NCBI GenBank assembly: GCA_001464425.1
Contig: LNEK01000036.1
Span: forward strand, 1-44,042
Reading direction: 5' to 3'
DNA: 44,042 nt
Origin: Alphaproteobacteria bacterium Ga0077535
Lineage (GTDB): Bacteria; Pseudomonadota; Alphaproteobacteria; Caulobacterales; Aquidulcibacteraceae
In this document: piece by piece, positions 32,126 to 41,739 of the stretch
Position numbering within the stretch: the first letter of the stretch is position 1
How the letters are laid out: every line of letters starts with the position of its first letter
Made by a program: the position numbers and the translations under genes
Notes under the pieces: generated by a model
What the model was told of the DNA's origin: nothing
The model's input: only the letters and a program-made list of their open reading frames with translations
The model's database searches: none

Positions 32126-34429
32126 TCAGGTGCGTCTCACGGCGTGCAGATCCGTCACGGTAGCCGGGCGCTGCTCTTCTTGTTGCGGCGCCGCAAGGCC
32201 ATCGACCAGGGCGGTGACCGCATCGGCCGGCACGGCTTGCGAGAAGAAGAAGCCTTGCAGCTCGGTCACGCCAACAAGGCGCATCACCGAAGCCTCGGCT
32301 TCCGTCTCGACGCCCTCCGCAACGATATCCATCCCCAGCCCGCGGCCGAGGGTGACCACGGATTGGATGATCGTCATGGCCCGCTTGCGCTCGTGGATGC
32401 CGGTGACGAAAGCACGGTCGATCTTGATCTTGTCGAAGCGGAAATCGCAGAGATAGCGCAGCGAGGAGTAGCCGGTTCCGAAATCGTCGAGCGCGATCTT
32501 GAAGCCCATGCCGCGGACCGTGTCGAGAATCTGACGGTTCCGATCCGTCGATTCCATCAGCACGCCCTCGGTCACTTCCAGGATGATGCGGCGCGGATCG
32601 ATCTCGTGCTTGCGCAGCAGATCTTCCAGCAGCTCGACCAGGTGGACGTGACGGAACTGGACTGGCGACAGATTGATCGCCACGTCGAGATCGGGCCAGC
32701 GCTTGGCCTCTTCGAAGGCGCGCTCAAGCACGAAGGCGCCCAAAGCCGGCATGATCCCCGCCTCTTCGGCGATCGGCACGAACACGGCCGGCGAGATGTC
32801 GCCCTTCGTTGGGTGCTTCCAGCGCAGCAGCGCTTCAAGACCCGTAACCTTGCCGTGCGCGCACGACACCACCGGTTGGTAGTGCAGGCACAAATCGCCA
32901 GAAGCGAGCGCAGCTTGAAGCTCGAGTTCGACTTCCCGGCGCTGTTCGACCTCAGCCGCCATCTCGGCACAGAACAGCATAGCGCGGTCGCGACCTTGGT
33001 TCTTGCCTTGATAAAGCGCGATATCGGCGTGGCGCATCAGTTCTTGCGGCGAGACACCGTGCTCAGGCGCCTGGGCGATGCCGATCGAGGCCGTCATGCG
33101 CACATGCTGGCCGTAGACGTCGAAATTCTCTTCGAACGACCGGCGCAGCCGCTCGGCCAGATCATCAGCCGCGTTCGGATCGTTGGACACGCGCAGCACC
33201 GCGAACTCATCGCCGCCGAAGCGCGAGAGGAAGTCGTTGTGCGTCACGTGATCTTGCAGCCGGCGCGCAACCGCCATGATGAGCGCATCGCCAGCGGCGT
33301 GGCCCATCGTGTCGTTCACGTCCTTGAAGCGGTCCACGTCGATATAGGCGACGAACACGCGGCTGTTATTGCGCGACTGGACCAGCCCATCGAGGCTTTC
33401 CTGCAAATGCTGCACGAAGTGGTGGCGGTTCGGCAGCCCCGACAACGCATCATGGAGCGCCTGATGGCGAGACTCGACTTCGCGATCCGCGAGTTCAGTT
33501 GATGCGCGCTTTAGGCGGCTGATCATGAGCCAGGTCAGGAACCCAACGCCAAGCACGCCGAGCCCAACCATAGGCAGGACAAACATGAGAAGCGTCTGCC
33601 CGGGCTTCTTCGGGGTCCACGTCAAAAACCCGACCGGCGCGCCATCGTCGGCTACGAAGGCTTCTGAGAGCACGCGGCCGGACGGATTGGCTTCTTGCGC
33701 GAGCGAAAGATCGGAGATCAGCAGCGAATTGCCGACTTGCGCCATGAAGCCTTCGTCGATGCGCACGACGCTCAGCAGCAGGTGCGGCTCGCCTTGGAGC
33801 AAATTAGCGTCGAGGTTCGGCACGATGGTGATCGCGGCAACCACAGCCGGTTCGCCATCGACGCTCATGATGTGCCCGGCCCAGCGGCCGAAGCTGGCGC
33901 CGAGCAGCGCACTGTAATTGCTTTGGCTCTCGGCGAAGGCGCGATCGCGTTGGCGCAGGTGGCCATCCGCCCCGCCCCGCGCCTCAGCCACGATCTGATC
34001 CAGAACTTCCGCGCGCGCAGCATAAGCGGTGGCCGGGTCCGAGAGCGTGCCGTCGACGTTCGCGTAGACCGGCCGATTGTTACCATCGACGATGATGACT
34101 TCGTCGTGGCCGTAAGTTTCGAAGAAGTAGACGCCGATATTGGTCTCAAGCCACTCGGTCGCCAGCGGCCGCGCCTGAGCGTTAGCGACGGCGTCATCCC
34201 ACCACGCGATCGCTTTTTGCTGGTCGAGAACCTGACTCACGCTCTGGTCGAGTGCGTTTTCCACGAGCTGGCGCTCGCGCACCACGGCAGTTCGGTTCGC
34301 CGACCACCCCGCGTAGGCGACAATTACCAGCAAGAGCCCGCTGAACACGGCCAGCGCAGCCGCAATAAGGCCAGTTAGCCGGCGCAGATCGCTCTTGTAA
34401 TGATCGGTGCGATAGGTACTAGCCGACAT
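32126..34429 (-). CDS. CHASE4-type sensor diguanylate cyclase/phosphodiesterase (GGDEF-EAL)
   Basis: The 767-residue protein has a first membrane helix (about 20-42, LIAAALAVFSGLLLVIVAYA), a periplasmic sensor with the CHASE4 look (WWDDAVANAQ, YFFETYGHDEVIIVDGNN), a second helix (about 280-305), a GGDEF domain with intact RFGGDEFAVL (near 405) and an EAL domain with GLEALLRWKHP (near 533), LEVTEGV, ALDDFGTGYSSL and AEGVETE. Both catalytic motifs are intact, so the enzyme could make and break c-di-GMP, the switch between motility and attachment. It is followed on the same strand by the autotransporter. The start at 34429 is preceded by TTAAGCCAAGTTAA in reverse, discussed under rejected items. 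Confidence 0.95.
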   Translation of the reverse strand: MSASTYRTDHYKSDLRRLTGLIAAALAVFSGLLLVIVAYAGWSANRTAVVRERQLVENALDQSVSQVLDQQKAIAWWDDAVANAQARPLATEWLETNIGVYFFETYGHDEVIIVDGNNRPVYANVDGTLSDPATAYAARAEVLDQIVAEARGGADGHLRQRDRAFAESQSNYSALLGASFGRWAGHIMSVDGEPAVVAAITIVPNLDANLLQGEPHLLLSVVRIDEGFMAQVGNSLLISDLSLAQEANPSGRVLSEAFVADDGAPVGFLTWTPKKPGQTLLMFVLPMVGLGVLGVGFLTWLMISRLKRASTELADREVESRHQALHDALSGLPNRHHFVQHLQESLDGLVQSRNNSRVFVAYIDVDRFKDVNDTMGHAAGDALIMAVARRLQDHVTHNDFLSRFGGDEFAVLRVSNDPNAADDLAERLRRSFEENFDVYGQHVRMTASIGIAQAPEHGVSPQELMRHADIALYQGKNQGRDRAMLFCAEMAAEVEQRREVELELQAALASGDLCLHYQPVVSCAHGKVTGLEALLRWKHPTKGDISPAVFVPIAEEAGIMPALGAFVLERAFEEAKRWPDLDVAINLSPVQFRHVHLVELLEDLLRKHEIDPRRIILEVTEGVLMESTDRNRQILDTVRGMGFKIALDDFGTGYSSLRYLCDFRFDKIKIDRAFVTGIHERKRAMTIIQSVVTLGRGLGMDIVAEGVETEAEASVMRLVGVTELQGFFFSQAVPADAVTALVDGLAAPQQEEQRPATVTDLHAVRRT

Positions 34430-34732
34430 GGTTAAGCCAAGTTAAATGAAGCGGACACACAACTTCATACCAATAATCACACAGCCAGTACGAATATAGA
34501 GTTACGGTAACCGCTGTCCGGTCCACCTATTTATCCTCAATACTTCGCTAATCGGCAGCGGCGCTGCACACCGGTCGCGCTCCAGGAACTCGCTGTTAAC
34601 TAAGGTAAATACGCTTTTAGGATTGTCTTTTCTGGATTTACCCTTTATTAGGGAAATCGCTCGGGCGCGGATAGCAACAAGTAATCGCGCCTCCGGACCC
34701 GAGTAATATGGTTAACAATTCTTGGGTGGAAC
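34430..34732. other. AT-richer divergent intergenic region
   Basis: These 303 bp hold no gene that I can see, and are visibly richer in A/T than the neighbourhood. They separate the divergent GGDEF-EAL and acetyltransferase genes. A candidate promoter for the latter is listed at 34623-34651. Scattered TTAA half-sites occur but none is spaced as TTAA-N7-TTAA. Confidence 0.5.
34623..34651 (+). promoter_or_regulatory. Candidate sigma-70-type promoter of the acetyltransferase gene
   Basis: TTGTCT (34623-34628), 17 bases, TATTAG (34646-34651) is a reasonable match to TTGACA-N17-TATAAT, with a leader of about 75 bp. The surrounding T-rich sequence is unusual for this GC-rich window, which favours a real promoter. 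Confidence 0.35.
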
Positions 34733-35482
34733 ATGACGCGGTTCGTGATGAAGACGCGGGCCGATAGCCCTGAGCTGCGCAAAGCGGCCATGGCAATCGA
34801 ACAAGCTGCCTGGAGCTCCCTCGGCTTCCTCAATTTCACCCGCGCGCACTTCGCGTTCTACGAGAAATTGCTCGAGGAGCACGCAGACTGCCAATTGGTG
34901 ATGGTGGATGAAGCCACCGGCTATCCGGTTGCCGTAGGCAATTGCGTTCCCCTCACCTGCGACTTCGACAATCTGCCGCCCGAGGGCTGGGATTGGATCG
35001 TCGAGAGCGCGGCCAACAATAATGGCAAACGCCGCAACGCGCTGGGCGCCCTCGCGATCTCGGTGCCGAACATCCACCGCGGCAAGGGCGTCGCCCGCCG
35101 CATGATTGAAGAGTTTCGCGCCCTTGCCGAGCGCAAGGGTCTCGACGGCGTAATCGCCCCGGTGCGCCCGTCGGAGAAACACCGCCATCCGTTTATTCCG
35201 ATGGAAGAGTACATGACCTGGAAGGACGAAAGGGGCCGCCTGTTCGACCCTTGGCTCCGCAGCCATTCCGCCGCGGGCGGTAAGCTCCTCAAGCCGGCGT
35301 CACGCTCGATGGTTGTCGAAGAGCCGGTGGCGTTCTGGGAAATGTGGACGGGCCGTCCGTTCGAGCAAACCGGCGAGTACGCTCTGCAAGGCGCGCTCGT
35401 GCCGGTCGCGATGGATATCGAGAGCGATGTGGGCCGCTACGTCGAACCGAACGTGTGGTTCGCTTACCGCGCCGCCGCCTGA
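34733..35482 (+). CDS. GNAT-family N-acetyltransferase
   Basis: The 249-residue protein opens MTRFVMKTRADSPELRKAAM after GGGTGGA. The acetyl-CoA-binding motif is visible in LAISVPNIHRGKGVARRMIE (R-G-K-G-V-A, the Q/R-x-x-G-x-G/A loop), preceded by a beta strand and followed by an amphipathic helix. The C-terminal part (VVEEPVAFWEMWTGRPFEQT) is longer than in minimal GNAT enzymes. Substrate unknown. Its end overlaps the convergent REC-GGDEF-EAL gene by 19 bp, which is unusual. Confidence 0.8.
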   Translation: MTRFVMKTRADSPELRKAAMAIEQAAWSSLGFLNFTRAHFAFYEKLLEEHADCQLVMVDEATGYPVAVGNCVPLTCDFDNLPPEGWDWIVESAANNNGKRRNALGALAISVPNIHRGKGVARRMIEEFRALAERKGLDGVIAPVRPSEKHRHPFIPMEEYMTWKDERGRLFDPWLRSHSAAGGKLLKPASRSMVVEEPVAFWEMWTGRPFEQTGEYALQGALVPVAMDIESDVGRYVEPNVWFAYRAAA

Positions 35483-37308
35483 AGCTGCGCCAGCGCCATT
35501 GAAGGCGAAAGATAGGACGGCAGCACCGCAGCGGCTCCGTAGAGATAGCCTTGCGCGAACTCGCAGCCCATGGCGCGCAGCGCCTCAGCCGTTGCTTCGT
35601 CTTCGACGCCTTCGGCCGTGACTTTGAGCCCCAGCGCTTTGCCGAGTCCAACCAGTGCGCCGACGATCGTCGCGTTCTCACGGTCCGTCAGAATGCGCGC
35701 CACGAACGAGCGGTCGATCTTCAATTTATCGATCGGCAGTTCGCGCAACAGAAACAGCGACGAATAGCCGGTGCCGAAATCATCCAGCGCGATCTGCACG
35801 CCCTGATTTTTCAGTGACATCAGCGCCAACTTGGCCCGCGCCACATCACCGATCATGGCGCTCTCAGTCACTTCGATTTCAAGACGCTGCGCCGGGAAGC
35901 CGGTTTCACGCAGCGTGCGCAGCACTTTTTCCGGGAACCATTGATCGCGGATTTGGCTCGGCGAAATGTTGACCGCGAGCACGAACTCGCCAGGTGCGTC
36001 GAGCGCTTTGCGGCAGGCTTGCGCGAGCAGCGCCCAGAACATCGCGTCGACCAAGCCCGCATCTTCGGCGACAGGGATAAAATCGACCGGCGAAATCATG
36101 CCGCGAACAAGATGCGGCCAGCGCGCTAAAACTTCGAAGCCAGCGAGTTCGCCCGTATCGAGGCGCACCACAGGCTGGAAATACGGAATGATGTCGCCGT
36201 TCGGAATGGCGGAACGCAATTCCGTCTCGAGCGCAGCTTTTGACTTCAGCTCTTCATCGATCGAGGAGTCGAAGAACTTGAAAGCACCCCGCTCCTCTTT
36301 TGCGCGCAACATGGCGGCATCGCCGCGTTGCAGCAGATCGGCGGCGTTGCGGCCATCTTCAGGGCACAGCGCCACCCCGATCGAGGCGCCGACCGTGAGC
36401 TTCAAGCCGTTGACCAGAATAGGCGCTGCAAGTTCGTGCAACACACGACGCGCCGCCGAAGCAACGCCGTCGCGTCCGCCCGGATCTTCCACCAGAATTG
36501 CAAATTCGTCGCCGCCAAGACGCGCCGCAAAGCTGTCATCGCGAATGCAGGCGCTGAGGCGCGTGCCGATGACTTGCAGCAATTGGTCGCCAATGGCGTG
36601 ACCGTGCACATCGTTGATCGGCTTGAACCGGTCGAGGTCGACGAACATCAGCGCAAACGCGGTGCTTTCGTCGCCGACGAGGGCAAGGCGTCGCTCAAGC
36701 TCTTCCAGAAAGTGGCGACGATTGGCGAGGCCGGTCAGCGGATCGTGGCGCGCGAGCGATTGAGCCCGGGCTTCGGCCGCTTCGCGTTCACTGATTTCCG
36801 CTGAAAGCGTTTCGTTGGCGGCGACCAGTTCGTGCGTGCGCTCCTGAACGGTGCGCTCAAGATTGTCGCGAATAGCGTCCAGATCGAGCACGGCCTTGCG
36901 GCGATCGAGCTGCGCTTTGACGCGCGCGGTCAGAACGCGCAGATCGATTGGCTTGGTGATGTAATCGTTGGCCCCGCCTTCGAGCGCCTTGGAGACGATA
37001 TCGCCGTCATCCAGCGCGGTGACGACGATCACCGGCACGTGCTCGGCGTCGTAGCGTTCGCGAATGCCGATGAGCGCATCAGAGCCAGAGCGATCCGGCA
37101 TCATCCAGTCGAGCAGGACGAGTTCAATGTTTTCTGCGCTGATGACCTCTTCAACGCCCACCGCGCTCTCGCGCAATACGACGTCGTAACCCCGGCGCTC
37201 CAAACGGCGGCCGAGCATGTCACGGTTCTGCGCCTGGTCATCGACCAGCAGAATACGGCCGAGGCGCGTCGGCGGTGACGCGCCATCTTCGCCTTGTGCC
37301 GAGGACAT
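35464..37308 (-). CDS. Response regulator with GGDEF and EAL domains
   Basis: I start at 37308 (MSSAQGEDGASPPTRLGRIL) because GGGGAG stands directly upstream; the frame is open to 37344. The 614-residue protein has a receiver (1-130; phosphoacceptor Asp in LVLLDWMMPD near 68; TKPIDLRVL), a coiled linker, a GGDEF domain with intact RLGGDEFAIL (near 264) and an EAL-type domain where EAL reads EVL (GFEVLARW, near 391) but INISPSQ, IEVTES, ALDDFGTGYSSL and AEGVED are present. Phosphorylation of the receiver would control c-di-GMP turnover. It is 136 bp downstream of the lone receiver gene on the same strand. Confidence 0.95.
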   Translation of the reverse strand: MSSAQGEDGASPPTRLGRILLVDDQAQNRDMLGRRLERRGYDVVLRESAVGVEEVISAENIELVLLDWMMPDRSGSDALIGIRERYDAEHVPVIVVTALDDGDIVSKALEGGANDYITKPIDLRVLTARVKAQLDRRKAVLDLDAIRDNLERTVQERTHELVAANETLSAEISEREAAEARAQSLARHDPLTGLANRRHFLEELERRLALVGDESTAFALMFVDLDRFKPINDVHGHAIGDQLLQVIGTRLSACIRDDSFAARLGGDEFAILVEDPGGRDGVASAARRVLHELAAPILVNGLKLTVGASIGVALCPEDGRNAADLLQRGDAAMLRAKEERGAFKFFDSSIDEELKSKAALETELRSAIPNGDIIPYFQPVVRLDTGELAGFEVLARWPHLVRGMISPVDFIPVAEDAGLVDAMFWALLAQACRKALDAPGEFVLAVNISPSQIRDQWFPEKVLRTLRETGFPAQRLEIEVTESAMIGDVARAKLALMSLKNQGVQIALDDFGTGYSSLFLLRELPIDKLKIDRSFVARILTDRENATIVGALVGLGKALGLKVTAEGVEDEATAEALRAMGCEFAQGYLYGAAAVLPSYLSPSMALAQLQAAAR

Positions 37309-37444
37309 GTCTCCCCTGGCCCCCAATCCAACCATACCAGCCATCGAATTTACGATGGGGTGGTTGAGGTCACGCTAATGCGGAGCCGCAACGAGTAATT
37401 TTTTTCGTAGCCAATTCGCTAATATTGACGCGCGTTCACCACGT

Positions 37445-37804
37445 TTAAGCAGCGTACTTCTCGATCAGCGCAACAAGGCCGGCGAAATCGACGGGCTTGG
37501 TGGCGAAATCATCGCAGCCGGCTTCCATGCACTCGCGGCGGGCGCTTTCCATGGCGTGAGCCGTAAGCGCGACGATCTTCACCCCAGCGACATCCGGCGT
37601 CGTGCGGATCACTTTCGTCGCTTCGATGCCCGACATCACCGGCATCGAGATGTCCATAAGGATCAGATCCGGCGCGCAGCTCTTCGCCATCTCGACGGCC
37701 TCAGCGCCATTCTCGGCGCAGTGCACCTCATAGCCGCGCCGTTCGAGGCGGCGGGTCAGCATCTCACGATTATCGGGATGGTCTTCGGCGATCAAAATAC
37801 GCAT
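37445..37804 (-). CDS. Single-domain response regulator (DivK-like)
   Basis: Start at 37804 (MRILIAEDHPDNREMLTRRL) after GAGGG. The 119-residue protein is a receiver domain only, with acidic pocket AED, phosphoacceptor Asp in DLILMDISMPVMSG (near 54), Thr in VALTAHAM and Lys in FATKPVDF. Lone receivers such as DivK pass signals to kinases rather than to DNA. The product lies 7 bp downstream of the hybrid kinase on the same strand, almost certainly in one operon. Sequence similarity to the receiver of 35464-37308 (RRLERRGYEV/DV) suggests a shared phosphodonor. Confidence 0.93.
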   Translation of the reverse strand: MRILIAEDHPDNREMLTRRLERRGYEVHCAENGAEAVEMAKSCAPDLILMDISMPVMSGIEATKVIRTTPDVAGVKIVALTAHAMESARRECMEAGCDDFATKPVDFAGLVALIEKYAA

Positions 37805-37811
37805 TGGGCCC

Positions 37812-40526
37812 TCACGCAGTCTTAGATATCGGCAATGCCGGCGCCGCCGGCTCGGACGTTTCAGAAGCACGCGCAAAGCGCAACGCCGCGGCCGCAAGCA
37901 CATCGCGATCGGCTGGCTTCACAAGCAGGTCGCACGCGCCAAGCGAAATGGCGTGCTGGCGGTCGTCATCGACGGAGTGAACAATGACCGGGGCGTCAAT
38001 CTGCTCAGCGCTAAGCTGGCGGATGACATCCCAACCGGTCATGTCCGGAAGATTGATATCGACAACGATTAAGCTCGGCTTCAAAGCGCGCGCCAGCCGC
38101 AACCCCTCTTCGCCATGTGCAGCGCCGCGCACATCAAAACCAAGACGCGTCAACGACCGCGCGGTCAGATCGCGCGCGCTCGCCTCATCATCGATGACCA
38201 GCACGATGCGCTTGCCGCCCTGCCCGGCTGCTGTCGCCATATCGACACGCGCCAGCGTCTGCGCCGGCGCCGCTGGAAGCTCTGCAGGAAAGCGCAAGGT
38301 GAACGTCGAGCCCTGCCCCGGCTCACTAATGGCGCTGACATCGCCGCCGAGCAATTGCATGGTGCGGCGCGTGATGGCGAGGCCAAGACCGGTGCCGCCA
38401 TAGCGACGCGCGGTGCTAGCGTCAGCTTGAACGAACGCGTTGAACAACCGGCTCATTTGATCGACGCTCATGCCGATGCCGGAATCGGAAACCGCAATCT
38501 CGAACCAATCACCGCCAACGGCGCGATCGCGCTTTGCACGCACGACGATATCGCCGGACTGGGTGAACTTCACCGCGTTCGCCAGGAGATTGAGCAGGCA
38601 CTGATTGAGCTTGAAGGCATCGGTGGACGCCTCACCGAGGTCATTGCCGAGTTCGATTTTGATCGCGTTGGCGTTCTTTTCGGCGCTCGGGCGCACGATC
38701 GACGCCGCTTCGGCAATGAGTTGGCCAACATCAAAATCTGACGCGGCCACATCCATGCGGCCTGCCTCGATCTTGGAGAGATCGAGAATGTCATTGATCA
38801 AGTGCAGCAACTGGCGCGCTGCGGTAAGGACACGCTCGATGTCAGCAACATCGGTATCGCGGCCATCGGCCGACGCTTCTTCGTGGAGAATTTCGGAATA
38901 TCCGATAATGGCATTCAGCGGCGTGCGCAGTTCGTGGCTCATCGAGGCCAGAAATTGCGATTTTGAAACGTTGGCTGTCTCCGCCGCTTCGCGCGCGGCG
39001 CGCAGTGACGTCATGGTTTCCGCCAACATCGCGTCGCGTACATCGACTTCTGCAATCAAGCGCTCAAGCCGCTCGTACATCTCGGCGAGATTGACCGCAG
39101 CCTCGTCGATCGCTTCAACCGCGTCCACAGTGTCGCCAAACAGCGCGCGCTTGCCCTTCAGTGCTTCCTCAGCGCGGTGCATCGCTGTGATGAACGCGGC
39201 TTCTTGGCGTTTGCGCTCGGTGATGTCCTTCGAGAGAATGACGACCTTGCGTACTTTGCCAGTGCGGCCGAGCACGCGGCGCGCCCAAACCTCGACCCAA
39301 CCGATGTCGCCATTGTCGCGAATGACGCGGTGCTCGAGCGAATGCTCGGCGCCGGCGATCACCGCATCGAAATAGGCCTTCAGCGCCGGACGGTCGTCGG
39401 CATGCAAGATGGGTGTGAACCCGACAAATTCTTCAAACGTGATCTCGTGGCCGTAAAGCGGCGTGGCGTCGCCGTACCACGTGTTGCGCTGCGTTTTGAA
39501 ATCCACTTCCCAGACGACGCTCTGGCCAGCTTCGAGCGCAATTTTCAGGCGCTGCTCGTTAGCAGCGGCGGCGGCTCGTGCTTGCACGAGCGAGGTGATG
39601 TCGCGCCCGTGCGCCAGCACACCGCATATCTCGCCCTGCGCATCGCGCCATGGGAGCGCTTGCCACGCAAAATAGCGCACGCCCTCTTGCGTGTGAGCTT
39701 CATCTTCCTCGTAACGCACGTGCTCACCGCGGAGCGCGCGCACGAAACCATCGCGCCAGCGATCCGGCGACCAGGCAATTAGGTCTTCGAGTTTTGCGCC
39801 CACGGCTGTCGCGTCGACACGCAGCCCAGCGCTCATATTCTTACTTATCGCAACCACCCGGCCGCTTTGATCGACCAACACGGCGGCGAGCGCATCGTGC
39901 TCGAAGATCAATTTGGCGAGGGTCTGTTGCGTTGTTTCATCGCGCGCGCGTTCGCCAAGTTTGCGTTCAGCCTCGGCGGCGCTGACTCGCGCTTGCGTTA
40001 CGTAGGCCATCAATGCGGCGCCGCCGACGGCGGCGATAATCGCGAGATCCCAGTCTGGCTGACGCGACAGTGACGCCATCGCGATCGGCGCCAACACCAT
40101 CGAGAGCGCTGGCGGCGCAGCGCCTGCAATTGCGATCGGCAGCGCCCCGGACACACCAGGGCTGAAGTGGCGCACTACGCCCGACACCCACAACACCATC
40201 GCGGCCGCAGCGCCAGCGGCTTGACCATCGAGCCACAGCGCGGCCGGGAGCGCGGCATAGAAGGCCGAACTTGCGAACGCCCACCCGATCAGGCCGGCGA
40301 GCACGCCGCCCTTGAGTTTGGTCTCGGCTGCGTCGAGGCGGCGATAAAGTTCGGTATCGAGGATCAGCAGCAGGGACATGATAGCGGCCCAGCCGACTGC
40401 GCCGACGCCGTCCATGATGGCGGCCGCCAGGCCCCCGGTCAGGATCACCAAAGCGATCGAGGCCGGCATCTCGCGCCGGCGCGTCTCGGCGGCGCTGGCC
40501 AGCGCCGTTGGCGAGAAAGTGGGCAT
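37812..40526 (-). CDS. Hybrid sensor histidine kinase with two PAS-like domains
   Basis: The 904-residue protein has about five or six membrane helices in the first 175 residues (a MASE-like sensor), two PAS/PAC domains (about 205-310 and 325-440: [25 protein letters not shown]), a coiled segment, a HisKA domain with [18 protein letters not shown] (phospho-His near 529), a HATPase domain with N box [12 protein letters not shown]1 DSGIGM and G2 GGTGLGLA, and a C-terminal receiver with [11 protein letters not shown] (Asp near 823). It senses an unknown cue and passes phosphate through its own receiver, possibly to the Hpt protein at 27239 and on to the lone receiver or the REC-GGDEF-EAL protein. 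Operon with the lone receiver is very likely. Confidence 0.95.
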   Translation of the reverse strand: MPTFSPTALASAAETRRREMPASIALVILTGGLAAAIMDGVGAVGWAAIMSLLLILDTELYRRLDAAETKLKGGVLAGLIGWAFASSAFYAALPAALWLDGQAAGAAAAMVLWVSGVVRHFSPGVSGALPIAIAGAAPPALSMVLAPIAMASLSRQPDWDLAIIAAVGGAALMAYVTQARVSAAEAERKLGERARDETTQQTLAKLIFEHDALAAVLVDQSGRVVAISKNMSAGLRVDATAVGAKLEDLIAWSPDRWRDGFVRALRGEHVRYEEDEAHTQEGVRYFAWQALPWRDAQGEICGVLAHGRDITSLVQARAAAAANEQRLKIALEAGQSVVWEVDFKTQRNTWYGDATPLYGHEITFEEFVGFTPILHADDRPALKAYFDAVIAGAEHSLEHRVIRDNGDIGWVEVWARRVLGRTGKVRKVVILSKDITERKRQEAAFITAMHRAEEALKGKRALFGDTVDAVEAIDEAAVNLAEMYERLERLIAEVDVRDAMLAETMTSLRAAREAAETANVSKSQFLASMSHELRTPLNAIIGYSEILHEEASADGRDTDVADIERVLTAARQLLHLINDILDLSKIEAGRMDVAASDFDVGQLIAEAASIVRPSAEKNANAIKIELGNDLGEASTDAFKLNQCLLNLLANAVKFTQSGDIVVRAKRDRAVGGDWFEIAVSDSGIGMSVDQMSRLFNAFVQADASTARRYGGTGLGLAITRRTMQLLGGDVSAISEPGQGSTFTLRFPAELPAAPAQTLARVDMATAAGQGGKRIVLVIDDEASARDLTARSLTRLGFDVRGAAHGEEGLRLARALKPSLIVVDINLPDMTGWDVIRQLSAEQIDAPVIVHSVDDDRQHAISLGACDLLVKPADRDVLAAAALRFARASETSEPAAPALPISKTA

Positions 40527-40629
40527 TAGCGCGCGGTCTCCGCCGGAAATCAGTAAGGGCCGACGCTGCCAGCAGGGCGTGAAGATTGGCTAAACCATAA
40601 GCCGCCGGCGCTATGCTGAGCGCGATTCG

Positions 40630-41226
40630 ATGCCCAGGCTCGCTGACCCCGCTTTGCCCGAACGCCGCCGCGGCCAGATCCTGGACGCGGCCCGGGAGTG
40701 CTTCCGCGAGCGGGGATTCCGGCTGACGACGATCGAGGAGATCTGCGCGCAAGCGCGGATCAGCCCGGGGGCGCTCTATCGGTATTTCGACTCCAAGGCC
40801 GATATCGTGGCGGCGATCGCGCTGGATACGCGGGCGCAGGCGGAAGCGGCGCTGGACGCCCTGCCCGATGACCATGGCCTGATTGACGGCATCGCGGCGC
40901 TGGCGCGAGCGTTTTTTGAGGCATTTGAACAGGATGCGACGCTGTTTGCGGACATTTGGGCCGAGGCGGCGGGCGATCCTGTGCTGGCAAAAGCGCTTGG
41001 GGCGCGGGATCGGGCGACGCGGGAACGGCTGACGGCAGTGATCGAGCGGGCCCAGCGCGCTGGCGCTGCGTATCCGAGCCTTGCGCCAGCCGATGCGGCG
41101 GAGGCGCTAATGGCTGCGTTGGAGGGCTTTGCTCTGCGGCGAACGCTCTGGAAAGATAGAGATATTTCAGAAGCGGTGCGGCGGTTTCGGACTTTAGCGC
41201 TGCATCTGCTGAAGCCTAAACGATAG
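40630..41226 (+). CDS. TetR/AcrR-family transcriptional regulator
   Basis: The 198-residue protein has the TetR helix-turn-helix: RRRGQILDAARECFRERGF, TTIEEICAQARISPGALYRY and FDSKADIVAAI at residues 12-60. The C-terminal ligand domain (about 70-198) is Ala-rich and divergent, as usual. It is divergent from the hybrid kinase gene by about 100 bp, and 3 bp from the convergent MerC-like gene. The regulated gene cannot be told; TetR proteins often control a divergent neighbour, which here would be the kinase. Confidence 0.92.
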   Translation: MPRLADPALPERRRGQILDAARECFRERGFRLTTIEEICAQARISPGALYRYFDSKADIVAAIALDTRAQAEAALDALPDDHGLIDGIAALARAFFEAFEQDATLFADIWAEAAGDPVLAKALGARDRATRERLTAVIERAQRAGAAYPSLAPADAAEALMAALEGFALRRTLWKDRDISEAVRRFRTLALHLLKPKR

Positions 41227-41229
41227 CGC

Positions 41230-41589
41230 TTAGCCGGCCCGATGCGCCAAAACGATCGCGACATTGGCCAGAAAGCAGCCCACGGAAAACGCAAAAAGCC
41301 AAGGAAAACCATGGGTATGCGCACTGCGGCGGGCCAGCACCTCAAGCACGCCGCCGCTGACTACAAGCACGGCCGAGCCCACCAAAATCCAGACTTCGTG
41401 GGTGTGGAGGAGCGCGTGGAGGGGCTCGAACACACCGGACATGAGGGCGGCCCCGGAGGTGAGGCCCGAGACGGCCGCCGCAGCCATCGCCAGGGCCGGC
41501 AGGCCACAGCACAGCGCATGAAAGCCGATCAGCGCCGCGTGGGCGATGTGCGCCCTCTTGCCGGCCTGCGCGCTGTTATGTTGTAACAT
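41230..41589 (-). CDS. Small MerC-like membrane protein
   Basis: The 119-residue protein opens MLQHNSAQAGKRAHIAH and has four hydrophobic segments with a Cys pair at the first one (FHALCCGLPALAMAAAAVSG), as in MerC-type metal transporters (C-C-x-x-P), plus His-rich turns (HTHEVW, RRSAHTHG). The MerC domain is associated with mercury or zinc uptake. The start is embedded in the palindrome ATGTTGTAACAT (41578-41589), which is close to the core of a Zur box (ATGTTATAACAT). That would make the transcript leaderless or nearly so. The C-C-G-L-P motif is the main evidence; the family assignment is moderate. Confidence 0.55.
   Translation of the reverse strand: MLQHNSAQAGKRAHIAHAALIGFHALCCGLPALAMAAAAVSGLTSGAALMSGVFEPLHALLHTHEVWILVGSAVLVVSGGVLEVLARRSAHTHGFPWLFAFSVGCFLANVAIVLAHRAG
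41578..41589 (-). promoter_or_regulatory. Zur-like palindrome at the start of the MerC-like gene
   Basis: ATGTT (41578-41582), GT, AACAT (41585-41589) is an exact inverted repeat that differs by one base from ATGTTATAACAT, the core seen in Fur/Zur-family zinc boxes. It covers the ATG of the MerC-like gene, where repression by roadblock would be effective. A short palindrome can occur by chance. Confidence 0.35.
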
Positions 41590-41739
41590 CGCACGGTATT
41601 TAGCGTCTGAGGCGCCGGCGTCAAGCGGCGTGGCGGCGTAACAATGGCTTCGTAATTTCGCGTTTATGTCACCGTCCGCGCCTTGTAGTGGGACGCAGTT
41701 CAGCGCAAATACGCGGTGCTGCATTGAAGGTAGAGGGCG

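Noticed and set aside
32144-33502. A 452-codon plus-strand frame opposite the GGDEF-EAL gene, and a 268-codon frame opposite the autotransporter (28638-29444)
   Set aside because: Both are antisense to well supported genes with intact motifs, and their own sequences match no family.
34432-34446. TTAAGCCAAGTTAA near the start of the CHASE4-GGDEF-EAL gene as a CtrA site
   Set aside because: The half-sites are six, not seven, bases apart and the motif lies directly at the start codon, where a promoter operator is unlikely.
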